In this document: in pieces, positions 1 to 8,532 of the stretch
Layout of the letters: every line of letters starts with the position of its first letter
Numbering within the stretch: position 1 is the first letter of the stretch
From: Psychrobacter sp. I-STPA10
Lineage (GTDB): Bacteria; Pseudomonadota; Gammaproteobacteria; Pseudomonadales; Moraxellaceae
Direction: 5' to 3'
DNA length: 64,000 nucleotides
Assembly (NCBI RefSeq): GCF_021012795.1
Contig: NZ_VFYU01000007.1
Location: 1-64,000 of the forward strand
Made by a program: the position numbers and the translations under genes
The notes under the pieces: model-generated
What the model was told of the DNA's origin: nothing
What the model saw: the letters and a program-made list of their open reading frames with translations, nothing else
The model's database searches: none

Positions 1-12
1 GTATGGGAGGGG

Positions 13-49
13 TCATATATGATTTTATAAAATAAAGTTGAGAGTGGAG
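13..49. repeat. short dispersed repeat, copy 1
   Basis: This AT-rich segment begins TCATATATGAT and carries AAAATAAAGTTGAGAGTG. A near-identical segment occurs at 25066-25101 upstream of emrE. Both lie in gene-free DNA. No terminal inverted repeats or coding potential are visible, so its nature is unknown. Confidence 0.5.
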
Positions 50-159
50 TAAATGCTTTATTTTATTAAATAAACTGATATTTAAAAATTATTCTTTCAC
101 GCCCTATTTAAACTGCCTTTAAGATTGATGCAAAACAACCAATTAGAGTTATTAATGAC

Positions 160-1479
160 ATGAGCACCCCTCAGCAGCCTAAACTCAAGCAGACACAAGC
201 AGATAATATTAAAAATATTAATCACATTAGCCATATGATGCAGCATTTATTTACTGCGGTGTTATGGGTCGATGCTGATTTGCAAATTTGCTGGGTCAAT
301 GCACAAGCAGAGCAACTATTTGCTTGTAGTCGCTCACGCCTACTTGGTCAATGTATTTTAGCACTCCTTACCCCCATCATTGATGTGCAAACCATGGGTA
401 AAAAAACGGAACAGGCTAACACAAAAAATATGTCCGCGACGCTAACAACAAGCGACATGCACAATGACATGCCCTTAACAGAGCAGGTACGCCAATATAT
501 TCATGAGACGGTACAACAAAACCCTGAGTTAGATGAGGAGAGTGTCACAATCTTGGCACAACAATTTAGCCATGCACTCAATTATCAACAAGCTTTTATT
601 GACTATAATCAAACCATTATTGGTATCACAAAAAACCTGCTGGTGGATTATAGTGTCACCCCTGTTGAGTATAACAAAGCACGTTATTATCTTATTGAGC
701 TGTGGGGAAAAAACCGCCATATCCGTATTGACCAAGAGCAACGCCAACAAGAGCAACATGACATGGCAAAACAAATGTTACGCTCGGTTGCGCATGAGGT
801 AAAAAATCCACTGGCGGGCATTCGTGGTGGGGCACAATTATTAAACAAATATTTTAGCAATCTGCCTGAGCGCATTACCCCCAGTGACCACAAAAAAATG
901 CGTACTTATGCTGACATTGTTATCTCTGAGACAGACCGTTTAAGTCATCTTATTGAGCAATTATTAGGCTCAAACAGGCTACCACATTGGCAAAGTATTA
1001 ATATCCATGAGCCACTAGAGCATGTATTGATGCTCACCCAAACTCAGCACCCACAAGTACAAATACAGCGAGATTATGACCTCTCGCTACCTGAGATAAT
1101 GGCGGATAAAGACCAGTTAATTCAAGTATTTTTAAACCTTACCAACAATGCCTGCAATGCCATGTTAGAGCAAGTGAGCACCGCAGACTATCAACTCCAA
1201 CTGACCATCACCACCCGCATTGAGTTTCAGCATACCATCGGCACGACTGCTCATAAAAAGGTGGTTAAAATCTGTATTCATGATAATGGCGGTGGCATCG
1301 CACCCGAAATCATAGACCGCATTTTTTTTCCATTGGTCACAGGTCGCGCACATGGCACAGGTTTGGGGTTATCACTGGTACAAGATATGGTGCATTGTCA
1401 CCACGGTAGTATCGATGTCAGCTCACAAGTTGGCGACACCACTTTTAGCATTTATTTACCCCTACAACAGACCCTATAA
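160..1479 (+). CDS. glnL: nitrogen regulation sensor histidine kinase NtrB/GlnL
   Basis: Cytoplasmic sensor kinase, 439 aa, no membrane segment. An N-terminal PAS-like domain (about residues 25-75) is followed by a polar stretch. The H-box HEVKNPLAGIRGGAQLL has the phospho-acceptor His at 212. The C-terminal ATPase domain shows an N-box (NLTNNACNAM), DNGGGI and GTGLGLSL. In this family the kinase phosphorylates or dephosphorylates NtrC according to PII and glutamine status. The gene ends 42 bp before glnG, so the two are probably one operon. The PAS-to-H-box spacer is longer than in E. coli GlnL (about 350 aa). The start is chosen at the first ATG; its ribosome binding site is weak. Confidence 0.9.
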   Translation: MSTPQQPKLKQTQADNIKNINHISHMMQHLFTAVLWVDADLQICWVNAQAEQLFACSRSRLLGQCILALLTPIIDVQTMGKKTEQANTKNMSATLTTSDMHNDMPLTEQVRQYIHETVQQNPELDEESVTILAQQFSHALNYQQAFIDYNQTIIGITKNLLVDYSVTPVEYNKARYYLIELWGKNRHIRIDQEQRQQEQHDMAKQMLRSVAHEVKNPLAGIRGGAQLLNKYFSNLPERITPSDHKKMRTYADIVISETDRLSHLIEQLLGSNRLPHWQSINIHEPLEHVLMLTQTQHPQVQIQRDYDLSLPEIMADKDQLIQVFLNLTNNACNAMLEQVSTADYQLQLTITTRIEFQHTIGTTAHKKVVKICIHDNGGGIAPEIIDRIFFPLVTGRAHGTGLGLSLVQDMVHCHHGSIDVSSQVGDTTFSIYLPLQQTL

Positions 1480-1521
1480 CAAAGCACAATAAATAAAGCA
1501 CAACAAAAACAAAGGATACTT

Positions 1522-3555
1522 ATGAATCACAACAATACGCTTTGGCTTATCGATGATGACCCTGCTCTACGCTTGATATTAGAAGATACTTTTAATGATG
1601 CGGGGCTAAATGTGGTGGTATTTGCCCAAGCCAAAGGGGCATGGACCAAGCTCAACGATGTCTTGCATGGGCATAGCAGTCCAGATGAACTGCCTGATGT
1701 TATTTTAACCGACATTCGCATGCCAATGATGGACGGACTGTCGTTTAGTGAATGGGTGCACAAGCACTTTGTTGAGATTCCCATTATTATTATGACCGCT
1801 CACTCTGACCTTAAATCTGCCGTGGACAGCTATCAAACGGGCGCATTTGATTATCTGCCCAAACCTTTTGATTTAGATGATGCGGTCACCATCATCAACA
1901 AAGCCATTCAACCCAAAATGAGGGCAAAAACGCAGCCCAGCCCTGCAAACAAAAAATCCAACAATGATAATATTAATAACGACATTGATGACAATCGCAA
2001 TGATAAAGAAAATGCAGTAACCAACCATAGCAACAATAGTAAAGACATTAGCAAAAGCAAACATGATACCAAGCATTCAACCACCATCAATGCAGAGCCT
2101 ATGCTTAGCAATATTAATAAAAGCCATGTTTCTACAAGCAGGGATTTAACTGCGCAACAAGCCATCAATAATCCAAGCAAAACAGCGCAACATAATAACC
2201 GTCATCAAAGCCATAAAAAACATGCTGATACGCTCAGCAACAACAATCCATCGGGTATTATTGGGCAATCTGTCGCCATGCAAACGGTGTTTCGTGCCAT
2301 TGGGCGGCTGGCAAACTCACCCATTACAGTGCTGATTACTGGGGAATCAGGCACAGGTAAAGAGTTGGTAGCAGGGGCACTGCATCAACATTCCCCTCGA
2401 CGAGAGCGCAATTTTATTGCGCTTAATATGGCAGCCATTCCACACGACCTTATCGAATCGGAACTGTTTGGACATGAAAAAGGGGCGTTTACAGGTGCAA
2501 CTACCATGCGTCAAGGTCGCTTTGAGCAAGCCAATGGCGGCACATTATTTTTAGATGAAATTGGCGACATGCCTTTTAGTACCCAGACTCGGCTTTTACG
2601 AGTATTGGCAAATGGTGAGTTTTTTCGGGTGGGCGGACAAAAGCCCATTCAAGTCGATGTACGTATCATTGCCGCCACCCACCAAAATTTAGAAGATTTG
2701 GTGAAACAAGGCAAATTTCGTGAAGACTTATTTTATCGTCTCAATGTCATTCGCCTACCCCTGCCCCCTTTGCGCGAACGACCTGAAGACATTCCTGCTT
2801 TAGTTGAATTTTTTATGCAGCAAGCCGCTACTGAGATGAACAGCAGCCAAAAGCAGCTATCTGCTGAAGCCATGCAATTAATGCAAGCATTCGGCTGGTC
2901 GGGCAATGTGCGCCAACTTGAAAATGCGTGCCGCTGGATTACAGTGATGGCTACGGGAGATTTGGTGATGATAGAAGATTTACCACCAGAGCTATTAGAG
3001 TTTGCCCGTCACTATTCCCAAACAAGTGACTCTACCCCAACTTTATCTCACTCTACCGTGTCCTATGCTTCTACCCTCCATACTGATGATAATGCGGCTC
3101 AAATTAAACCATCGCTTGACTCTCAAAATACTCAGTATAGTGACCCACAACACAGTCACAATCATGCTCAACACCAACCTCAAACTGACCATCAAAGCAA
3201 CACACCACATGCTCACCATACTGTTAATAATGAGCTACCGTTCCCATCATCAAGCCCAGTAACAGCATCAAATCCAACAACAGCATCACTGTCTACAAAC
3301 ACATGGCAGCAAGCATTAAGAGCTTGGGTAGATAATGCCCTACAAGCAGGCAAAACAGATATTTTGCAGATTGCCACCCCCGAATTTGAACGCATATTAA
3401 TTGAGGTGGCACTAGAGCATAGTAATGGGCGTAAAGGTGATGCCGCAGAGCTACTTGGCTGGGGACGTAATACCTTAACGCGCAAGATACAGCAGTTAGA
3501 AGCATCAAAGCATGCAACAGCAGATGATGAGAATATAAATCTTTGTCCTAACTAA
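1522..3555 (+). CDS. glnG: nitrogen regulation response regulator NtrC/GlnG with two extended linkers
   Basis: Sigma-54 enhancer-binding activator that switches on nitrogen-assimilation promoters. The receiver domain (residues 5-125) has the phosphorylated Asp at 64 in LTDIRMP. The AAA+ domain (about 244-485) has Walker A GESGTGKE, the sigma-54 loop GAFTGA (321-326) and Walker B LFLDEIGD. A Fis-type helix-turn-helix lies at about 620-660. At 677 aa it is roughly 200 aa longer than ordinary NtrC (about 470 aa). The excess is two low-complexity linkers rich in N, S, H, D, Q and T, at about 134-243 and 497-592. AAAGGA at 1511 sets the start. It is transcribed after glnL. Confidence 0.92.
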   Translation: MNHNNTLWLIDDDPALRLILEDTFNDAGLNVVVFAQAKGAWTKLNDVLHGHSSPDELPDVILTDIRMPMMDGLSFSEWVHKHFVEIPIIIMTAHSDLKSAVDSYQTGAFDYLPKPFDLDDAVTIINKAIQPKMRAKTQPSPANKKSNNDNINNDIDDNRNDKENAVTNHSNNSKDISKSKHDTKHSTTINAEPMLSNINKSHVSTSRDLTAQQAINNPSKTAQHNNRHQSHKKHADTLSNNNPSGIIGQSVAMQTVFRAIGRLANSPITVLITGESGTGKELVAGALHQHSPRRERNFIALNMAAIPHDLIESELFGHEKGAFTGATTMRQGRFEQANGGTLFLDEIGDMPFSTQTRLLRVLANGEFFRVGGQKPIQVDVRIIAATHQNLEDLVKQGKFREDLFYRLNVIRLPLPPLRERPEDIPALVEFFMQQAATEMNSSQKQLSAEAMQLMQAFGWSGNVRQLENACRWITVMATGDLVMIEDLPPELLEFARHYSQTSDSTPTLSHSTVSYASTLHTDDNAAQIKPSLDSQNTQYSDPQHSHNHAQHQPQTDHQSNTPHAHHTVNNELPFPSSSPVTASNPTTASLSTNTWQQALRAWVDNALQAGKTDILQIATPEFERILIEVALEHSNGRKGDAAELLGWGRNTLTRKIQQLEASKHATADDENINLCPN

Positions 3556-3576
3556 AACCAAAAACTTATATTCTCA

Positions 3577-3597
3577 ACCCACAATGGTGGCTTTTTG
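3577..3597 (+). terminator. weak intrinsic terminator after glnG
   Basis: A CCAC/GTGG stem with an AATG loop is followed by CTTTTTG just past the glnG stop. The stem is only 4 bp. A similar tail (CCACAATGATGG then T-run) follows metG at about 27719. Confidence 0.35.
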
Positions 3598-3773
3598 CAC
3601 TAAAAAACCTGCTACAATTGTCTATCGTACAGTTTTTATATATGCTTGAAATAATTTACCAAAGTTCAAGGCGTTAAAAACAAGCAATAAAAAATAAAAT
3701 AATGTGGGATATACTCTTTACAAGATATGACACATGGCAAAAGTGCAGTCGTAGTCAAAGACGGTACGAGCTA

Positions 3774-4256
3774 TCACGACTCATTTCTAGATGGTATAGG
3801 CGGTGCAGGCTTGAATGCTTCACTAAACATCTCTCCATCTTTGTCTGTTAAATAATATAATCCAATATAGCGTTCAGCGCCTTGTGTATTAATCAAGTGT
3901 ACTATGGGTGTTCCAACACTATTTTCTCTAATTTCAATGACTGTGCCACGTATCACTTTACGCACATTAGTTTTGATTAAATTATTACATTGTGCAAAAA
4001 ACCAATAGTTTCGCCCTATGTCTAATTGTAATTCTGAAGCACTGGTCTGTTTTGATAAATCTATCCAATTAGGATAATAACGTTCAATTTGAATTTGTCT
4101 AGATTCTTTAGCTGCTAACCACTCAATCGCCATATCGGTTGCTTTTTCAAATATTTCTGCATTGCTTTTAGGACTTTCAGCATTTGCACTGATTAAGACT
4201 TGGACAAATTGTAAAGCAATTTTATCAACATCCTCTATATCTGGCTTATTAACCAT
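3774..4256 (-). CDS. hypothetical protein
   Basis: 160 aa, not recognised. No signal peptide or membrane segment is visible. The N-terminal half is helical and acidic; the C-terminal half looks beta-rich (KVIRGTVIEIRENSVGTPIVHLINTQ). It ends in a proline-containing tail. GGAG lies about 8 bp before the ATG. The gene is isolated: a convergent gap to glnG on one side and a terminator at 4432-4468 on the other. It is more AT-rich than the housekeeping neighbours and lies in the AT-rich stretch near tRNA-Leu, so it may be accessory. No function is proposed. Confidence 0.6.
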   Translation of the reverse strand: MVNKPDIEDVDKIALQFVQVLISANAESPKSNAEIFEKATDMAIEWLAAKESRQIQIERYYPNWIDLSKQTSASELQLDIGRNYWFFAQCNNLIKTNVRKVIRGTVIEIRENSVGTPIVHLINTQGAERYIGLYYLTDKDGEMFSEAFKPAPPIPSRNES

Positions 4257-4431
4257 TTTTATGCTCCAAATGAATTTATATTATTATGATATAACAATTA
4301 TGTGATTTTTTATCATCACGATAACAACTTTTCTTTATCTGCATTAGTTCAATATTACACAACACATAGTACAAAACTAGCTTTCCTTATACCAGTCTTA
4401 TCCACAATCGTCCATACCATCATAGCAATAA

Positions 4432-4468
4432 ACAAAAAACCCCGCTAAATATAGTGGGGCTTTTTGTT
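4432..4468 (-). terminator. bidirectional intrinsic terminator
   Basis: An 8-bp stem (CCCCGCTA/TAGTGGGG with one G-U pair, AATA loop) is flanked by A-runs on the left and T-runs on the right, so it can work on both strands. On the minus strand it lies downstream of the small membrane protein at 4616-4867. Confidence 0.7.
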
Positions 4469-4615
4469 TGTCTCATCATCGTATCCCACTGTTAATATCA
4501 ACGGTACAGATACTACATCTATATACCAAGATATCAAATGTAATAGGCTGAAACGTATTTAAAAGCTTCAATCAAAAAAGGCAAATTTGGCATATCATTA
4601 GTATTATTAACTATA

Positions 4616-4867
4616 CTAGCAGCTTCTTTTTTTATCTACAGTTATCGTATCAATGGATTTTTTTATAAAAAATAAAAGAGGAATCGAATAAAATGTAATG
4701 TATAAAAATAAATACATGATGTTTTGCATACTACTCATGATGATATCAATAGTTAGTTCGTTAAAGATCTGATAAAATAGAAATGAACAAAAAAAGGCCC
4801 AGACAATCGTTAAAGACCATATATAAATAATACTAAATTTTTTAAATAGATATTGTTTCATAGCCAT
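4616..4867 (-). CDS. small hypothetical membrane protein
   Basis: About 83 aa with two strongly hydrophobic segments separated by a short polar loop (IYIWSLTIVWAFFCSFLFY and IMYLFLYITFYSIPLLFF), then a positively charged tail. It is probably an inner-membrane two-helix protein. The start is unsure: ATG at 4867 or 4861; a longer frame opens with TTG at 4876. It is very AT-rich. No family is recognised. A terminator follows at 4432-4468. It could also be a spurious ORF. Confidence 0.4.
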   Translation of the reverse strand: MAMKQYLFKKFSIIYIWSLTIVWAFFCSFLFYQIFNELTIDIIMSSMQNIMYLFLYITFYSIPLLFFIKKSIDTITVDKKRSC

Positions 4868-4876
4868 ATCGTCCAA

Positions 4877-5213
4877 TATAAATTATAGAAAAGTAGAAGT
4901 TTGACAAGGTTAATATTTTATATACAAACTTAATTTTTACTTAAAAATATTATTTTTTTTCTTTATAGTGTTCTTGTTGATAGTATGTTTTTGTAGAGTA
5001 TCATGCTTTCCCATACTCAATCATATTCGAATACTTTTCAAGTAAGTATTCATAATTAATAATTTATCAAACTAACATCGCAAATACAATGCTTCAAAAC
5101 AATTTATCCACAAATGCTATTTTAGATTTATCTAATCAGTAGATAACTTCAATTCACACCCAAACTTCCATGCTTATGGTATATAACACATTTTCACTTA
5201 AAATTTAGTCAAT
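4877..5213. other. gene-free AT-rich stretch
   Basis: I see no ORF with a convincing ribosome binding site, no RNA gene and no repeat between the small membrane protein and the tRNA-Leu terminator. It presumably holds the promoter for the minus-strand gene at 4867. Confidence 0.5.
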
Positions 5214-5253
5214 AAAAAAAGCCCTCTATATATTCTATATAGAGGGCTTTTTA
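5214..5253 (-). terminator. intrinsic terminator of tRNA-Leu
   Basis: A long stem GCCCTCTATATA / TATATAGAGGGC is flanked by A7 on the left and T5 on the right. It lies about 70 bp downstream of the minus-strand tRNA-Leu. Confidence 0.75.
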
Positions 5254-5322
5254 ATAACTGTGTCAAAAGTGCGTCACAGTTTAAATTCTTTATGAAAACA
5301 CCAATAAAATCAATTATTTAAA

Positions 5323-5407
5323 TGGTGGGGCTGGAGAGACTCGAACTCTCACACCTTGCGGCGCCAGAACCTAAATCTGGTGCGTCTACCAATTCCGCCA
5401 CAGCCCC
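5323..5407 (-). tRNA. tRNA-Leu (anticodon UAG)
   Basis: On the minus strand the acceptor 5' arm GGGGCTG pairs with CAGCCCC, followed by discriminator A and an encoded CCA (5323-5325). The anticodon stem-loop CCAGA-TTTAGGT-TCTGG gives anticodon TAG. A class-II variable arm precedes the T arm GAGAGTTCGAGTCTCTC. The length of 85 nt fits tRNA-Leu. A terminator follows at 5214-5253. Confidence 0.95.
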
Positions 5408-5555
5408 ATGTTGTTAACTGATTTTAGACCAACTATCTAGTTAGTGTGTCTCAGTGGTTGGCTATTATATAGATTTAAATGAAGTTGGCAACCCCTTTTT
5501 TGCATTTTTTTGCAATTATTTTAATTTTTTTGCCAAAACGCCCAATTTATAAGTT

Positions 5556-6680
5556 TTATAGCTGTTGTAACGCAGTCATAACCTGCACCATTGAGTCATA
5601 ACGATGGTGTTTGTGTTTTGCCAATAATCTTGCAATGATGGGTTGATAACGATGCCATTGTGATGGCAACATAGGGATTAGGGTTTGACAATGCTGTATT
5701 GCCCATTGCCGATACTCACTGTTTTCACTATTTTGCTGTTGCTCCGCACTGTCCATATTCTTAATAATATGAAAAGGACGTTTACCCATTAATATCTCTA
5801 CCATCATGATGCCAAATGCATAGACATCACTTTGGATACTGCCAGATTGTCCATGCCAGCACTCAGGCGCAAGATAAGCAGGTGTACCACATGGTTGATG
5901 ATAGGGATATATACCATCAATTTTATGAGCAAGCACAAAATCAATCAGCACAATATGATAAGCCATATCAATAGTATGAGATGTTGCGGTGATTAAAAAA
6001 TTGCTGGGCTTGATATCTCCATGCACCCAACCACATTGATGAATTGTTGCCAAGGCTTGAGCCATTGCTAATAACAGGGCATATTTTTGTATTGGGGTTA
6101 AGGGGGTCTGTTGTTGTTTAAGATAATCTTGCACACTGCCCTTGTGATAATAAGGCAGAGTAAGTGAGCTAAATTGCCAGTAAGCGTGCGAATGTTGGGG
6201 TAGTTGATATTCATTTTGCTGACTGCCCTGTCTACCCTCATTGCTATCAACTTCTATATTTGCATTTTCTATATTAAGTTCAAGCTGTCGTGTCTGCCAA
6301 TCATATACTGGCAAAATAGCATCTAAGCCATTTTCGGACAAGGCTAATAAAGCATGATGCTCATACGCCAATGTATCAAAATTGTTCTTATAGTGCGTTT
6401 GATTAACCAAACAAGGACGCAGTTGCCATTTTATTATCACCTCGCCAAAATCTGCATCAACCGCCTTGGATAATCCGCTCAGTTGTCTGACTTTTGTTTG
6501 CTGGTATTGACTGCTAAGATTAATAGACTGGCTGGTCTCCTCATTTTGCATAAAACTAAGTCGTTTATGCTTAATTTGCTGATAACCCAGCTCATATAGC
6601 TGTTGATTAATATGAGAAATACAGTTATTTACCCAGTTTTTTAGCGTATCATTTATATTGACACTTATATTTGTATCCAT
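5556..6680 (-). CDS. eukaryotic-like Ser/Thr protein kinase
   Basis: 374 aa, soluble, with no membrane segment or PASTA repeats. The kinase core shows a likely ATP-anchoring Lys84 (VIIKW), catalytic loop HGDIKPSN (His220, Asp222, Lys224, Asn227), and GTPAYLAPE plus SDVYAFGIMMVEILMGKRP. The DFG motif reads DFV (247-249), and no clear glycine-rich loop is visible, so nucleotide handling may be atypical. It is transcribed divergently from the DUF815-type ATPase gene, with only 41 bp between the two ATGs, so control is probably shared. The ATG at 6680 has no obvious Shine-Dalgarno. Its substrate is unknown. Confidence 0.85.
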   Translation of the reverse strand: MDTNISVNINDTLKNWVNNCISHINQQLYELGYQQIKHKRLSFMQNEETSQSINLSSQYQQTKVRQLSGLSKAVDADFGEVIIKWQLRPCLVNQTHYKNNFDTLAYEHHALLALSENGLDAILPVYDWQTRQLELNIENANIEVDSNEGRQGSQQNEYQLPQHSHAYWQFSSLTLPYYHKGSVQDYLKQQQTPLTPIQKYALLLAMAQALATIHQCGWVHGDIKPSNFLITATSHTIDMAYHIVLIDFVLAHKIDGIYPYHQPCGTPAYLAPECWHGQSGSIQSDVYAFGIMMVEILMGKRPFHIIKNMDSAEQQQNSENSEYRQWAIQHCQTLIPMLPSQWHRYQPIIARLLAKHKHHRYDSMVQVMTALQQL

Positions 6681-6721
6681 ATTAATAGTTATTGATATTC
6701 ATTATTGAAGCCGAGCCGATT

Positions 6722-7654
6722 ATGACCACTGAACATCATTCTAACATAACCTCTAATCCTGATTCTGCCAACGAGTTACAACTACCCGATGAGTTGACCA
6801 CATTATTAACCCAATATTTACGCCAACAAATCACCCCAATCATTGAGCTTGACCCCGAGCAACTTGCCTATCGCTGGGTGGGCGGTAATACAGGATATCT
6901 AAAACCTGTCACCATTCAATCCACGTTAGGGCTAGACGATTTATTGGGCATTGACACCCAAAAACACAAACTACGGCAAAATACCGAGCAATTTTTGGCA
7001 GGTGTTCCTGCCAACCATGTATTGATGACGGGCACACGTGGGGCAGGAAAATCTTCACTGATTCGAGCATTACTGAATGAGCTACACCCTCAAGGCTTAC
7101 GACTTATTGAGGTAGCACGAGATGATTTGCAAATGTTAGATAAAATTCGCCAAGCCATCACAGCTCTACCCGACTCGTCTCATAACCACTGCGAGTGTCG
7201 TTATATTGTCTATTGTGATGATTTGGCATTTAATGGGCAAGATGAAAATTATCGTACCCTCAAAAGCGTGCTAGATGGGGCGTTAGACTCTGAGCAAGAC
7301 AAACTACTGGTTTATGCCACCAGTAATCGTCGTCATTTATTACCACAGCTTATGAAGGATAACGTCAGTATTTATAATGGGCAAACCGATGAGGTGAACC
7401 CCTATGAAACCATTGATGAGACGGTATCCTTATCTGACCGTTTTGGATTGTGGTTATCTTTTTATCCGATGAATCAAGCCACCTATTTGCAAATCGTTGC
7501 GCACTATATCACTCAGCAACAAATGCCTTATGATGAGCATGTGCGCGCAGAGGCACTAAAATGGGCGTCTACGCGTGGCGGACGCTCAGGACGGGTGGCA
7601 TATCAGTTTAGCCGAGATTGGATTGGACAAAACTTGTTAAGCCAACAACAGTAA
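6722..7654 (+). CDS. DUF815-type AAA+ ATPase
   Basis: 310 aa from the ATG at 6722; an in-frame TTG at 6692 would add ten residues but overlaps the tight divergent promoter region. Walker A is GTRGAGKSS, and the Walker B-like segment is YIVYCDDLAF. The motif LLVYATSNRRHLLP fits sensor 1, and a C-terminal winged segment follows. Layout and length match the DUF815 family of predicted P-loop ATPases, whose role is not established. It is divergent from the kinase gene, which suggests a functional link (inference). Confidence 0.85.
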   Translation: MTTEHHSNITSNPDSANELQLPDELTTLLTQYLRQQITPIIELDPEQLAYRWVGGNTGYLKPVTIQSTLGLDDLLGIDTQKHKLRQNTEQFLAGVPANHVLMTGTRGAGKSSLIRALLNELHPQGLRLIEVARDDLQMLDKIRQAITALPDSSHNHCECRYIVYCDDLAFNGQDENYRTLKSVLDGALDSEQDKLLVYATSNRRHLLPQLMKDNVSIYNGQTDEVNPYETIDETVSLSDRFGLWLSFYPMNQATYLQIVAHYITQQQMPYDEHVRAEALKWASTRGGRSGRVAYQFSRDWIGQNLLSQQQ

Positions 7655-7682
7655 TCAATAAAAAACGCATACAAACAATAGA

Positions 7683-7790
7683 TATAGTCTGCCCAATATA
7701 AATCCACCACGGTGTTAACCTCACTCGATGTACTACTTGTACTATCTTCACTCGGTTGCCTTGTGGTGAAATTATATTAGATTGACTATA
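7683..7790. repeat. MITE-like palindromic element, family B copy 1
   Basis: The ends are TATAGTC (7683-7689) and GACTATA (7784-7790), perfect 7-bp inverted repeats. The interior is an imperfect palindrome with CACCACGG at one end and CCTTGTGGTG at the other, and a core with ACCTCACTCGATGTACTA and TCTTCACTCGG. The element at 56112-56248 shares the ends, the CAATATAAAT after the left end and the core. It lies in the gap between the DUF815 and lemA genes. Confidence 0.6.
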
Positions 7791-7921
7791 AAAGCAGCTA
7801 AACAATTGTCATTTTTCTATCATATTTATTCGCTAACATATTCAATAGCCTACTCTTTTTTTAAATAACCTTTTTTAAATCATCTGACTTCAAATTAAGT
7901 GATTTGTTATAAGGAATGCAC

Positions 7922-8515
7922 ATGGCAATTTGGATACTTCTTGTGTTGATTATCATCGTTGGCTTTTTGGCGATTGCTATTTTTAATAAATTGGTGCGCA
8001 GTCGTAATCAGGCAAAAAATGGCTTTGCGCAAATTGACGTACAATTAAAACGCCGTCATGATTTGATTCCCAGTTTGGTCGAGACAGCAAAACGCTATTT
8101 GCAACACGAAGAGCACACCCTAACACAGGTGATACAAGCCCGTAATCAAGCCCAAGCATTGCAAAATACCAACACCCACAATCCAGAATCGTTGGCTCAC
8201 ATGGCACGATTTGCTGAGGCTGAAGGCTTATTATCCAAGGCATTGGGGCAGTTTAGTATGGTGGTAGAAAATTATCCCGAATTAAAAGCGGACAGCATCA
8301 TGCGTGATTTGATGCAAGAGTTGACCAATACCGAAAACCGTATCGGTTTTGCACGTCAACATTATAATGACTCGGTGATGATGTATAACAATGAACGTGA
8401 AATGTTCCCAAATAACCTATTGAGTGGTGCCTTTGGATTTGTCCCCATGAGCCAATTAGAATTTGCCGATAAAGCAGCGATTGACCAAGCCCCTACAGTG
8501 AACTTTGGTCGTTAA
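7922..8515 (+). CDS. lemA: LemA family membrane-anchored protein
   Basis: About 197 aa. A single N-terminal transmembrane helix (IWILLVLIIIVGFLAIAIF) is followed by a long helical domain with the family pattern NLKRRHDLIPSLVET-like (here QLKRRHDLIPSLVETAKRY) and the conserved NTENRIGFARQHYND near the C-terminus. AAGGA at 7911 fits the ATG at 7922 better than the ATG at 7916, which directly abuts it. The M48 protease gene starts 17 bp downstream. LemA plus an M48/HtpX-like protease is a recurrent pair in bacteria, so a shared envelope role is likely. The exact role is unknown. Confidence 0.9.
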   Translation: MAIWILLVLIIIVGFLAIAIFNKLVRSRNQAKNGFAQIDVQLKRRHDLIPSLVETAKRYLQHEEHTLTQVIQARNQAQALQNTNTHNPESLAHMARFAEAEGLLSKALGQFSMVVENYPELKADSIMRDLMQELTNTENRIGFARQHYNDSVMMYNNEREMFPNNLLSGAFGFVPMSQLEFADKAAIDQAPTVNFGR

Positions 8516-8532
8516 GCAAAAAGGGCTGACAG

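Noticed and set aside
5323-5407. Genomic island inserted at tRNA-Leu
   Set aside because: The flank is AT-rich with ORFans, but I find no integrase and no repeated tRNA 3' end within the window.
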